A DNA stretch of 64,000 nucleotides, from the NCBI RefSeq assembly GCF_024733015.1, contig NZ_JANKJG010000002.1, positions 186,001-250,000 of the forward strand, given 5' to 3'. Both the position numbers and the translations under genes were made by a program. A model generated the notes under the pieces. It did no database searches. It worked only from the letters and a program-made list of their open reading frames with translations, and was not told the origin of the DNA. Shown here one piece after another: positions 19,245-27,732 of the stretch. The number at the start of each line of letters is the position of its first letter. Positions within the stretch are counted from its first letter, which is position 1. The stretch comes from Pseudosulfitobacter koreensis (GTDB lineage Bacteria; Pseudomonadota; Alphaproteobacteria; Rhodobacterales; Rhodobacteraceae).

Positions 19245-20537
19245 ATGCACGACATCCGCGCCATCCGCGAAAATCCAGCCGCTTTTGATGCAGCCCTCGC
19301 CCGCCGGGGCGATGCACCGATGTCGTCCGATCTGCTGTCGCTGGACGAAGGGCGGCGCGCAAAAATTCTGGCCGCCGAAACCGCCCAGGCCGAACAGAAC
19401 AAGGCCAGCAAGGAGGTCGGCGCCGCCAAGGCGCGCGGCGATGACACAGAGTTCGAGCGCCTGCGCGCGCTGGTCTCCGCCAAAAAAGCCGAGATCGCCG
19501 AGATGAACGAAGCCGCCAAGGCGCTCGACGCCCAGCTGACCGACACCCTCGCGCGCATCCCCAACCTGCCCGCCGACGACGTCCCCGACGGCAAGGACGA
19601 GGCCGACAACGTCGAGGTCACCCGCTGGGGCACCCCGCGCAGCTTCGACTTCACCGCGCGCGAACATTACGACCTGCCCTCCGTCACCCCGTCGATGGAC
19701 TTCGAGACGGCGGCGAAAATCTCAGGCAGCCGCTTCGTGCTGCTGTCGGGTGCCGTCGCGCGCATCCACCGCGCATTGGCGCAGTTCATGCTGGACACCC
19801 ATGTCGACGCGAACGACCTGACCGAGGTCAACACCCCGGTGCTGGTCAACTCCGACGCCATGTACGGCACTGACAAGTTGCCGAAATTCGGCGAAGACAG
19901 CTATCAGACCACCGACGGCAAATGGCTGGTGCCCACCTCCGAGGTGCCGCTGACCTACATCGCCGCAGGCCACGTGATCGACGAAAGCTATCTGCCCCGC
20001 CGCTACACCGCCCACACCTTGTGTTTCCGCTCCGAAGCAGGCAGCGCGGGCCGTGACACCTCGGGCATGCTGCGCCAGCACCAGTTCGAAAAGGTCGAGA
20101 TGGTCAGCGTCACCCTGCCGCAAGACTCCGACGCCGAACAAAAACGCATGCTGCGCTGCGCCGAGGATCTGCTGGAGCGTCTCGAAATCCCCTACCGCAC
20201 GGTGATCCTGTGCACCGGCGACATGGGCTTCGGCGCGCGGCGCACCTATGACATCGAGGCATGGCTGCCCGGTCAGAACGCCTACCGCGAGATCAGCTCG
20301 GTCTCGACCACCGGCGACTTCCAGGCGCGCCGCATGAACGCGCGGTTCAAACCCGCAGACGGCGGCAAGCCGCAGTTCGTGCACACGCTGAACGGCTCCG
20401 GCCTCGCCGTCGGACGCTGCCTGATCGCGGTGCTGGAAAACGGCCAGCAGGCCGACGGCTCCGTCGCTCTGCCGCAGGTGCTCGCCCCCTATCTGGGCGG
20501 CAAGACCACCCTCGCCGCCGACGGCACGCTGATCTGA
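19245..20537 (+). CDS. serS: serine--tRNA ligase
   Basis: A 430-residue class II aminoacyl-tRNA synthetase. An N-terminal coiled-coil arm for tRNA binding (about 30-105) is followed by the catalytic core with motif 2 ([21 protein letters not shown], split here as [11 protein letters not shown] and [10 protein letters not shown]) and motif 3 ([16 protein letters not shown] near the C-terminus). The start at 19245 ([11 protein letters not shown]) is the family-typical start and has AGAGG about 10 bases upstream; a longer in-frame start would overlap yajC. No T-box or other leader structure was recognised. Confidence 0.98.
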   Translation: MHDIRAIRENPAAFDAALARRGDAPMSSDLLSLDEGRRAKILAAETAQAEQNKASKEVGAAKARGDDTEFERLRALVSAKKAEIAEMNEAAKALDAQLTDTLARIPNLPADDVPDGKDEADNVEVTRWGTPRSFDFTAREHYDLPSVTPSMDFETAAKISGSRFVLLSGAVARIHRALAQFMLDTHVDANDLTEVNTPVLVNSDAMYGTDKLPKFGEDSYQTTDGKWLVPTSEVPLTYIAAGHVIDESYLPRRYTAHTLCFRSEAGSAGRDTSGMLRQHQFEKVEMVSVTLPQDSDAEQKRMLRCAEDLLERLEIPYRTVILCTGDMGFGARRTYDIEAWLPGQNAYREISSVSTTGDFQARRMNARFKPADGGKPQFVHTLNGSGLAVGRCLIAVLENGQQADGSVALPQVLAPYLGGKTTLAADGTLI

Positions 20538-20558
20538 TCGGGGCGGTCTGATCGGGGC

Positions 20559-21671
20559 CTAACCGGGAAACAGCTTTTGCAGACTGCGCGGGCGGTAATC
20601 TTCACGCCCGCGCCACCGCGCATCCGTGCTGTCATGCAACTCCCACTTTTGCAGGGGGCCTTCGCGCCACCGCAGGAACCTGTTGCGCAGCCAGCCTTCC
20701 TCGGGCACCACGCCTTTCGAATTTACCAACGCATCCCCGTTCACATGCGGAAAGCGTATACCGGTGCCTTGCGTAAGCCCCCGCGCCCCCTCGAAAATCC
20801 ACAGGAGCGGATAGACCGCAAGCGCCTGCTCGTCCTTGGCACTTCCCCCGACCATACTGTGCGTGCCCACAAACCACACCTGCTGGTACTTGCGATCCGG
20901 CCCGGTATCGCCCCCATTCAACCCCGGCTTGTCCTTCAGATCATCCAGATTATCCCATTTCGCAGGCCGATAGAACAGCCGCCGCTCGTCCACCGCAACC
21001 GCGTGCCGCGCACTGCGCACCAGGCTCGACAGCGCCATGTCGTGAAACTTGTACTGCCGGTTCCACAGCGACGCGACCGGCCCCAGGATCGACACCGGAA
21101 TGCCGCGCGCGCCCACCGTGTCCCAGACCCCGATATAGGCGATGTTGACCATCTCCGACCCGTCCGCGCGCCAGTCCAGATCCTCCTGCGAGGTGGCGAA
21201 CTCCGGCGACAGACGGCGCCGCGCCTCCAGGATATGCCGCTTGTCCGGGTGGTTCTGATCCCCCGGCTTGCGGTAAAGCTCGAACGCCGCGTTGATCCCT
21301 TCCGTCGACGTGTCGGTGACGATCCCGCACTTGCGGATCATCCCCGCCACCGACCGCGCGGTAAACGCCCCGCGTGAAAACCCGAAGAGGTAAATCTCGT
21401 CCCCGGAACGATAGGCTTCGGCGATGAACTGATAGGCCTGCTTGACCTTGGCATCCAGGCCCCAGCCGAACGCCCCGCCGCCATACTTGTTGAAAAACTT
21501 CCGCACCGGCCCGTCAAACCGCTCGTCGGTGCCGATCCCCTTGAAATAGGCCGACACCTGCCCCTGTGCCGGGTCGTTGATCATGGTCAGATGCAGCTTG
21601 TGAACACTGGTGGGCTCGCTGATGGTGGGCGAATTCCACGTACCATCACAGAAAACGGCAATACGGGTCAT
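20559..21671 (-). CDS. DUF2235 domain protein (phospholipase-like alpha/beta hydrolase)
   Basis: A 370-residue protein with the DUF2235 pattern: IAVFCDGTWN at the N-terminus (aspartate), the nucleophile elbow GFSRGAF (97-103, Ser99), and WFVGTHSMVGG near residue 268 where the family has its conserved histidine. This fold includes Tle-type phospholipase effectors of type VI secretion, but also many free-standing cytoplasmic proteins. No secretion or immunity gene is nearby and no signal peptide is present. Convergent with serS (21 bases apart). Confidence 0.88.
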   Translation of the reverse strand: MTRIAVFCDGTWNSPTISEPTSVHKLHLTMINDPAQGQVSAYFKGIGTDERFDGPVRKFFNKYGGGAFGWGLDAKVKQAYQFIAEAYRSGDEIYLFGFSRGAFTARSVAGMIRKCGIVTDTSTEGINAAFELYRKPGDQNHPDKRHILEARRRLSPEFATSQEDLDWRADGSEMVNIAYIGVWDTVGARGIPVSILGPVASLWNRQYKFHDMALSSLVRSARHAVAVDERRLFYRPAKWDNLDDLKDKPGLNGGDTGPDRKYQQVWFVGTHSMVGGSAKDEQALAVYPLLWIFEGARGLTQGTGIRFPHVNGDALVNSKGVVPEEGWLRNRFLRWREGPLQKWELHDSTDARWRGREDYRPRSLQKLFPG

Positions 21672-21751
21672 GGCAAAAGTCCTTGGCAGTCAGATGAAAT
21701 GTATTAGGTGACTGTGACACATCCTCCCTGCCACCATAAGTAGTGAATACC

Positions 21752-22438
21752 ATGCCTCTCGCCATTCTCGTCGCCATTCTCAGCATCGCCTTCGCCGTCT
21801 CGCCCCTGCTGGTGCCGGGCTTTGGCGGCTTCGACCCCACCCAGTTCCCGATCCCGCAGGAAAATCCGCCGGTACAGCCCGCGGGCTATGCCTTCTCGAT
21901 CTGGGGCCCGATCTATCTGTGGCTGATCGTCAGCGCGGTTTACGGGCTGCGCCGGGTTCCGGAATGGTCCGCAATGCGCCAGACGCTCGCCCTGTCGCTG
22001 GCCATCGGGGTGCCCTGGCTGCATGTGGCGGTGATGAGCCCGGTCTGGGCCACGGTCCTGATCTGGGCGATGCTGATCACCGCAGTGATCGCGCTCTTTC
22101 GCGCGCCGCATCAGGATGCGCCCTGGGCCGCCTGGCCCGTGGGGCTCTACGCGGGCTGGCTCAGCGCCGCCTCCTGCGTGTCGCTGGGGCTGGTCGCGGC
22201 AGGCTATGGCTGGATGAGCGGACGCACGGCGGCTTACGTCTTCGTGGGCCTCGCGATCCTGCTGCCGCTTCTGGTGCAAAGCCGTCTGAAACGCGCCCCG
22301 ACCTACGGCCTTGCCGTGATCTGGGCGCTGATCGCGGTCGCGGTGCAGAACTGGGGCACCGCCACCGGCGTTGCGTGGCTGGCGCTGATCGGCGCGGTGC
22401 TGATGGTCATCCCGGTGGTGCGCAGCGCCCGCCTGTAA
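21752..22438 (+). CDS. TspO/MBR-like polytopic membrane protein
   Basis: A 228-residue protein with seven or eight hydrophobic segments. The segment YAFSIWGPIYLWLIVSAVYGL resembles the tryptophan/aromatic core of TspO (tryptophan-rich sensory) proteins, and VAVQNWGTATGVAWLAL resembles their last helix; TspO itself has about 160 residues and five helices, so this is a longer relative. Possible roles are tetrapyrrole or lipid binding. The ATG at 21752 was chosen; an in-frame GTG at 21743 is possible, and neither has a clear ribosome binding site. Divergent from DUF2235. Confidence 0.65.
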   Translation: MPLAILVAILSIAFAVSPLLVPGFGGFDPTQFPIPQENPPVQPAGYAFSIWGPIYLWLIVSAVYGLRRVPEWSAMRQTLALSLAIGVPWLHVAVMSPVWATVLIWAMLITAVIALFRAPHQDAPWAAWPVGLYAGWLSAASCVSLGLVAAGYGWMSGRTAAYVFVGLAILLPLLVQSRLKRAPTYGLAVIWALIAVAVQNWGTATGVAWLALIGAVLMVIPVVRSARL

Positions 22439-22454
22439 CGCACGCCGCAGGCCC

Positions 22455-22507
22455 CGCCCCCCGGCTTCTTCTGGCCACAAATATCCCGGGGTCCGGGGCA
22501 GCGCCCC
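22455..22507. repeat. Rhodobacterales-type intergenic palindromic element
   Basis: A GC-rich element with the core TTCTGGCCACAAATATCCCG followed by GGGTCCGGGGCAGCGCCCC. Elements with this core (CTTCTGGCC-AAATATCCCGGGGTCCGGGG...) recur in many Rhodobacterales genomes between convergent genes. It lies between the TspO-like gene and der, which converge. Confidence 0.6.
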
Positions 22508-22508
22508 G

Positions 22509-22557
22509 GCCTTACCCTCGTTCCGCCTTACCCTCGTTCCGGCCTTACTCTCGATCC
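22509..22557. repeat. tandem repeat, three copies of about 16 bp
   Basis: GCCTTACCCTCGTTCC at 22509-22524 and 22525-22540, and GCCTTACTCTCGATCC at 22542-22557. It lies directly before the der stop codon at 22562. Confidence 0.85.
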
Positions 22558-22561
22558 GGCC

Positions 22562-24034
22562 CTAGCTGCGCCGCCCCTCGGTGTGCTTGCGCAGCTTCGA
22601 CGGCGGCGCCTTCTTGCGCCCCTTATAGGGGTTCGAATCGTTCTGCCCGCGCATATACAGCCGGATCGGCGTGCCCGGCATGTCGAAATCCACCCGCAAC
22701 GCGTTCACCAGATAGCGCGAATAGCTTTCCGGCACCTTGTCGGGATGCGAACACATCACCACGAACCCCGGCGGGCGCGTCTTGGCCTGCGTCATGTAGC
22801 GCAGCTTGATCCGCTTGCCCTGCGGCGCGGGGGGCGGGTGCGCCTCGACCATGCCACTCAGCCAGCGGTTCAGCGCGGCGGTGGGCACCCGGCGGTTCCA
22901 CACGTCATAGGCCTTCATGATCGCGGCATGCAGACGGTCCAGCCCCCGGCCCGTCTTGGCCGACACGGTGATCAGCGGCGCACCGCGCAACTGCGGCAAC
23001 AGCCGCTCGAAGCTTTCCTTGAGATCGCGCAGCTTGTCCTGCTTTTCGTCCTCGATGTCCCATTTGTTCACCGCGATGATGACCGCACGGCCCTCGCGCT
23101 CGGCCAGATCGGCAATCCGCAGATCCTGCTGCTCGAACGGAATGGCGGCATCCAGCAGCACCACCACGACTTCGGCAAACTTCACCGCGCGCAGCCCGTC
23201 GCCCACGCTCAGCTTTTCCAGCTTGCCCTGAACCTTGGCCTTCTTGCGCATGCCGGCGGTGTCGAAAATCCGCATCGGCACCGCGACACCGTCATCGCCC
23301 GCCCAGTCGATCCGCAACGAAATCGCATCGCGGGTGATCCCCGCCTCGGGACCGGTCAGCAGACGCTCGTCCCCGAGGATCTTGTTGATCAGCGTCGATT
23401 TGCCCGCGTTGGGGCGTCCCACCACGGCCACCTGCAGGGGTTTTGCATTGGTCGGCACCGGCACGACATCCATGTCGTCCTCGTCCTCGTCCACGATCAC
23501 GTCGACTTCGGGCGCATCCTCGGCGGCACGTTCCGCGAACTTGTCGGCCAGCGGCATCAGGTGGGTGTAAAGATCGTTCAGCCCCTCGCCATGTTCCGCA
23601 GACAGCCGGATCGGCTCGCCCAGTCCCAGGCTATAGGCTTCGATCACACCGGCGTCGGCGGCAGCCCCCTCGCCCTTGTTGGCGGCCAGGATCACATGCG
23701 AAGACCGCTTGCGCAGGATCTCGGCAAAGACCTGATCGGTCGGCGTCACACCCGCCCGCGCGTCGATCATGAACAGGCAGATGTCGGCCATGTCCACCGC
23801 ACGTTCGGTCAGCTTGCGCATCCGGCCTTGCAGGGATTCGTCGGTGGCCTCTTCCAGACCGGCCGTGTCGATCACGGTAAAGCGCAGGTCGGCCAGACGG
23901 GCCGCCCCTTCGCGCAGGTCGCGGGTCACGCCGGGTTGGTCGTCGACCAGCGCCAGACGCTTGCCCACAAGGCGGTTGAACAGCGTGGACTTGCCCACAT
24001 TGGGCCGCCCCACGATGGCGAGGGTGAAAGACAT
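22562..24034 (-). CDS. der: GTPase Der (EngA)
   Basis: A 490-residue GTPase essential for 50S ribosome assembly. It has two tandem G domains, with P-loops GRPNVGKST (8-16) and GRPNAGKST (about 204-212), then a C-terminal KH-like domain. DTAGL(E) and NKWD-type G3/G4 motifs are seen in both halves. Between the domains sits an acidic linker ([15 protein letters not shown]). Follows bamB by 69 bases in the YfgM-BamB-Der gene order known from E. coli. Confidence 0.98.
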   Translation of the reverse strand: MSFTLAIVGRPNVGKSTLFNRLVGKRLALVDDQPGVTRDLREGAARLADLRFTVIDTAGLEEATDESLQGRMRKLTERAVDMADICLFMIDARAGVTPTDQVFAEILRKRSSHVILAANKGEGAAADAGVIEAYSLGLGEPIRLSAEHGEGLNDLYTHLMPLADKFAERAAEDAPEVDVIVDEDEDDMDVVPVPTNAKPLQVAVVGRPNAGKSTLINKILGDERLLTGPEAGITRDAISLRIDWAGDDGVAVPMRIFDTAGMRKKAKVQGKLEKLSVGDGLRAVKFAEVVVVLLDAAIPFEQQDLRIADLAEREGRAVIIAVNKWDIEDEKQDKLRDLKESFERLLPQLRGAPLITVSAKTGRGLDRLHAAIMKAYDVWNRRVPTAALNRWLSGMVEAHPPPAPQGKRIKLRYMTQAKTRPPGFVVMCSHPDKVPESYSRYLVNALRVDFDMPGTPIRLYMRGQNDSNPYKGRKKAPPSKLRKHTEGRRS

Positions 24035-24103
24035 GACAGTCTCCGGTTCAGGTCAGGCGCCGCGATGCGCGCCCCAAAGAGCACGCCCTAGCGCAATTCC
24101 GCA

Positions 24104-25468
24104 TCAACGGAAAGCGTGCAATTGCCCGTTGCTGCCGACAACATAGAGCGTACCACCCGCCACGACCGGTGCCGTGGTCGCACCGCCGGGGATTTCGACC
24201 GTGCCGACCAGCGCGCCGCTCACCGGATCAAAGCTGCGCAGCAGCCCGTCGGACGATGCCACGCGGACCCGGCCACCAGCCACCACAGGGCCGTTGTGCG
24301 AATAGACTTCGACGATCTTCTTGGGCCGGTCCTTGACGTAGTTGGGCAGCGGCACGCCCCAGATCCGGCTGCCGTCCGATGCGTCCAGACGCACCAGCTC
24401 GTTGCGGTCGGTGATCGCGAAGATGCTGCCGCCGATGGGATACATCGTGTCGATCGCACCGTCGTTGGCCGTCCACGCGCGCATCCCCGACACCGCGTCG
24501 ATGGCGACCATCCGGCCCGCCTGGTTGCCTGCATAGACGGTATCGCCCACCACGACCGGAGAGCCCGTGACGTCATCCACCTTCGACAGCGCCCGTCCGG
24601 GGCGTTCGCCCAGCACCGACGCATCCCAGCGGCGCAGGCCGCCCTTGCGGAACACCGCCTGCAACTCGCCCGACCCAAAGGCAAAGATCGCCAGATCGTC
24701 GGTCAGCGCGGGCGCAGGCGCGCCGAGAATGTTCGACACCGATGTGGGGCCCGTCGCCTGCCAGCGCACCCGGCCCGTCGCCGTCTCGATGGCCCAGCCC
24801 GCGTCATCGCCCGCCATCACATAGACCAGATCGCCATAGACCGTCGGCGCGCCCGAGCCTGTCGCGTCCAGTTGCTGCGTCCAGCGCACGCCGCCGGTGC
24901 TGGCATCAAGTGCGGTCAGCACGCCGTAGCCTGACGACACGTAAAGCGTGCCGTCCTTGACCGCCAGACCACCGCCCGTCGCAGCCCCCGCGCTGTCACG
25001 CGGCGGGCGCACATCGGCCTGCCACAGCGTCGCACCCGAAGTCGATGTCGCCGTCACCGTCGAATCGGCATCGAGGGTAAAGATGCGCCCAGCCTCGACC
25101 ACAGGATCGGCCGTGATACGCTGGCGGCGGCTGTCGCCGTCCCCGATGTTGGCGCTCCAGACCCGCTGCGGCGTGGCCGACAGCGCGGGGTGCACGGTGC
25201 GATAGGCAGGCGTGCCGATGGAATGCGTCCACGACGCGTTGTTCTGTGCCGCAGGCAGCGCAATCGCCCGCGTGGTGTTGGCAGGGGCGACAGCGACCTC
25301 CAGATCGGCGGGATCAGGGTTCTGCAACACCGACCGCACCGGCTGGCGCTCGCCTGCCAGGATCACTTCGGGTTCCGTGCAAGCGCTCAGGATCAGGCTG
25401 CCACCCAGCGCAAGGGCCAAGGGCAGACGTGCCGCGAAAATGGGTTTCGATCTCATGGCTGTGCTCAT
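24104..25468 (-). CDS. bamB: outer-membrane assembly lipoprotein BamB-like (PQQ-repeat propeller)
   Basis: A 454-residue lipoprotein. The lipobox LSAC places the lipidated cysteine at residue 30. The rest is a beta-propeller of PQQ-like repeats, with recurrent GTLYVSSGYGVLTALDASTGGVRW-type blades (for example at 182-205 and near the C-terminus TLYVVGSNGQLHAF). BamB assists beta-barrel insertion with BamA. The start at 25468 and one at 25456 are both possible. Context (YfgM-like gene 36 bases upstream, der downstream) supports the call. Confidence 0.93.
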   Translation of the reverse strand: MSTAMRSKPIFAARLPLALALGGSLILSACTEPEVILAGERQPVRSVLQNPDPADLEVAVAPANTTRAIALPAAQNNASWTHSIGTPAYRTVHPALSATPQRVWSANIGDGDSRRQRITADPVVEAGRIFTLDADSTVTATSTSGATLWQADVRPPRDSAGAATGGGLAVKDGTLYVSSGYGVLTALDASTGGVRWTQQLDATGSGAPTVYGDLVYVMAGDDAGWAIETATGRVRWQATGPTSVSNILGAPAPALTDDLAIFAFGSGELQAVFRKGGLRRWDASVLGERPGRALSKVDDVTGSPVVVGDTVYAGNQAGRMVAIDAVSGMRAWTANDGAIDTMYPIGGSIFAITDRNELVRLDASDGSRIWGVPLPNYVKDRPKKIVEVYSHNGPVVAGGRVRVASSDGLLRSFDPVSGALVGTVEIPGGATTAPVVAGGTLYVVGSNGQLHAFR

Positions 25469-25504
25469 TGTGGTTCAGTGTCCCGAGGCAAATTGGTCGT
25501 GTAT

Positions 25505-26182
25505 TCAGTTGCCGTTGGCGCCGCTTGCACCAAGGTCGGGCTCCCCACCCAGCGCCACAATCACCTGTAGCGCGCGCTGTTGCAAGTCCGGCGTCACTTC
25601 GCTGTCGTCCAGCATCGTCTTGAGGCGGGCAATCGCCGCATCGGCGTCGCCGCTCTCGATTTCGATCATCGCCAGCTGCTCTTCGGCCAGCAGCCGCAGC
25701 GGCACGCCCGGCTGGGCCAATGCCTCATATCCGGCGCGGCGCTCTTCGATGGGCATGGTGTCCGCGCCCTGTCCCAGGATCTTGAACGACGCGATCTGGC
25801 GGTAGATCAGCGGCACTTCGTTGTTGTTGGCCACCTCCTGCAGACGCGCGGTCGCCGCGTCCACGTCACCGGCCTCGTATTGCTCGGCGGCGGTCAGAAA
25901 GTTCAGCACCGCACGCGCCGACGGCTGCCCCGCCTCGATGCCCGCAAAGGCATCCGCGCGCGCGGCAGTGTCCTCCAGGCTCAGCGCGCTCAGCATCGCA
26001 TCGCCCAGGGCCTCGGCCTCGGCGCGCGCCTGTGCCTTGCGCCACTCGGTAAACGCCGCCCCGCCCACGATCAGCACGATCACCAGCACAGCGATCCAGC
26101 CATAGCGGCGCATCATCCCGTACAGACGGTCACGGCGGACTTCGTCGTTCACTTCGTCGATGAAACTGTCGTTGTTGCTCAT
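25505..26182 (-). CDS. YfgM-like TPR membrane protein
   Basis: A 225-residue protein with a cytoplasmic N-terminus (SNNDSFIDEVNDEVRRDRLYGMMRRYG), one transmembrane helix (WIAVLVIVLIVGGAAFTEW, about 28-46) and a periplasmic TPR-like helical domain. E. coli YfgM associates with the SecYEG translocon and periplasmic chaperones. The start at 26182 was preferred because the upstream extension is basic and non-conserved. First gene of the YfgM-bamB-der set. Confidence 0.9.
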   Translation of the reverse strand: MSNNDSFIDEVNDEVRRDRLYGMMRRYGWIAVLVIVLIVGGAAFTEWRKAQARAEAEALGDAMLSALSLEDTAARADAFAGIEAGQPSARAVLNFLTAAEQYEAGDVDAATARLQEVANNNEVPLIYRQIASFKILGQGADTMPIEERRAGYEALAQPGVPLRLLAEEQLAMIEIESGDADAAIARLKTMLDDSEVTPDLQQRALQVIVALGGEPDLGASGANGN

Positions 26183-26353
26183 GGCGCGGCCTCGGCTGTC
26201 ACAGGGTCCGGCCCTCTGACGGGGCACGGTTTTGCCCCTCTTAACGCGCACATGACCACAAGCCAAGGGGCACGGAAAACGGGCCTTTGCCCCAGCCAGT
26301 GCCCAAAGCGGTGCACCAGGGCACGGATTTTTACATCAGCGCCCGAAAATTTT

Positions 26354-26384
26354 TTGATCTGAACTGGTCAGTTCAGTGTATTTA
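26354..26384 (+). promoter_or_regulatory. promoter with TetR-type operator for the RND pump
   Basis: TTGATC (26354-26359) and TATTTA (26379-26384) are possible -35 and -10 boxes 19 bases apart. Between them lies CTGAACTGGTCAGTTCAG (26359-26376), an 8-bp inverted repeat with a 2-base centre. Such palindromes between promoter boxes are typical operators of TetR-family repressors of efflux pumps. No regulator gene adjoins. Confidence 0.6.
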
Positions 26385-26448
26385 AGTGCATATACCCGTC
26401 AGCGGCCGCACCACATGTGCGACCGGACGAATTCGAATCGGGGCGCAT

Positions 26449-27732
26449 ATGCGTATTTTTTCTGTTTTGGCGGCAATTCTGGTCGCAATCATCGTACTGG
26501 CTTTCACCATCGAACGGGAGGCCACACTGGCCTTCCTGCGCGGCGATCCGCAAACCGAACAGGCCGCAGCCCAGCAGCAAGAGCCCGCGCCCACAGGTGC
26601 CGCCGCCGCCGCAACCCCGCGCATCCGCATCGTCGCCCAGCATTCCGCCGCCCAGGAAATCGACAGCGCGGTGATCCTGCGCGGCCAGACCCAGGCCCAG
26701 CGTCAGGTCGAGGTCAGGGCCGAAACCACATCGACCGTGATGTCCGAACCCCTGCCCAAGGGCAGCTTCGTCGACGCAGGCCAGTTGCTGTGCAAACTCT
26801 CCCCCGGCACCCGTGGTGCCGCACTGGCCGAGGCGCAGGCGCGCCTGTCCGAAGCCCGCGCAGGCAAATCCGAAGCCGAAAGCCGCGTGCCCGAAGCCCA
26901 AAGCCGCGTCGCCGAGGCCGAGGCCCGTCTGGACGAGGCCATGGTCAACCAGAACGCCGCGACCAAGCTCAGCGAAGGCGGCTTTGCCGCCGAAACCCGC
27001 GTCAAGAGCGCCGATGCCGCCGTTGCCTCCGCACGGGCGGGCGTGGAATCGGCCCGTTCGGGCGTGCAGGCCGCCAAATCCGGGCTGCAATCGGCAGATG
27101 CGGGCATTGAATCGGCACAGGCCGCCGTTGCCGCCGCCGAAACCGAAATCGAACGTCTCGAAATCCACGCCCCCTTCGCGGGCCTTCTGGAAAGCGACAC
27201 CGCCGAACTCGGCACCCTGCTGCAACCCGGCGCGCTCTGCGCCACCGTGATCCAGCTCGACCCGATCAAGCTGGTGGCCTTCGTCCCCGAAACCGACGTC
27301 GACCGCGTGCACGTGGGCGCCATCGGCGGCGGTCGGCTGGCCGCGGGCGGCGACGTTCAGGGCCGTGTGACCTTCCTGTCGCGCGCCGCCGATCCCACCA
27401 CCCGCACCTTCCGCGTCGAAATCGAGATCCCCAACCCCGACCTGCGCCTGCGCGACGGCCAGACCGTCGAGATCCTGATCGCAACCGACGGCGCGCCCGC
27501 GCACCTGCTGCCGCAATCGGCGCTGACCCTCAACGACGAGGGCACGCTGGGCCTGCGCACCCTGTCCCCCGACAGCGTGGTCGAATTCCAGCCCGTCAAG
27601 ATCGTGCGCGACACGCCCAAGGGCGTCTGGCTGACCGGATTGCCCGAAACCGTCGACGTGATCGTGGTCGGGCAGGAATACGTGACCGCAGGCGTCACCG
27701 TCGAGCCGACCTTCCGGGAGGCATCGCAATGA
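26449..27732 (+). CDS. RND efflux periplasmic adaptor (HlyD/MFP family)
   Basis: A 427-residue membrane-fusion protein. N-terminal signal/anchor (MRIFSVLAAILVAIIVLAFTI), Gln/Pro/Ala linker, biotinyl-lipoyl halves (VEVRAETTSTVMSEPLPKGSFV and IEIHAPFAGLLES-type), a heptad coiled-coil hairpin of about 130 residues rich in EAES/AEAE repeats (about 125-235), and beta-barrel ending RTFRVEIEIPNPDLRLRDGQTVEILI. It bridges the inner-membrane pump to an outer-membrane channel. The start at 26449 was chosen at the signal sequence. It overlaps the permease gene by 4 bases. Confidence 0.95.
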   Translation: MRIFSVLAAILVAIIVLAFTIEREATLAFLRGDPQTEQAAAQQQEPAPTGAAAAATPRIRIVAQHSAAQEIDSAVILRGQTQAQRQVEVRAETTSTVMSEPLPKGSFVDAGQLLCKLSPGTRGAALAEAQARLSEARAGKSEAESRVPEAQSRVAEAEARLDEAMVNQNAATKLSEGGFAAETRVKSADAAVASARAGVESARSGVQAAKSGLQSADAGIESAQAAVAAAETEIERLEIHAPFAGLLESDTAELGTLLQPGALCATVIQLDPIKLVAFVPETDVDRVHVGAIGGGRLAAGGDVQGRVTFLSRAADPTTRTFRVEIEIPNPDLRLRDGQTVEILIATDGAPAHLLPQSALTLNDEGTLGLRTLSPDSVVEFQPVKIVRDTPKGVWLTGLPETVDVIVVGQEYVTAGVTVEPTFREASQ

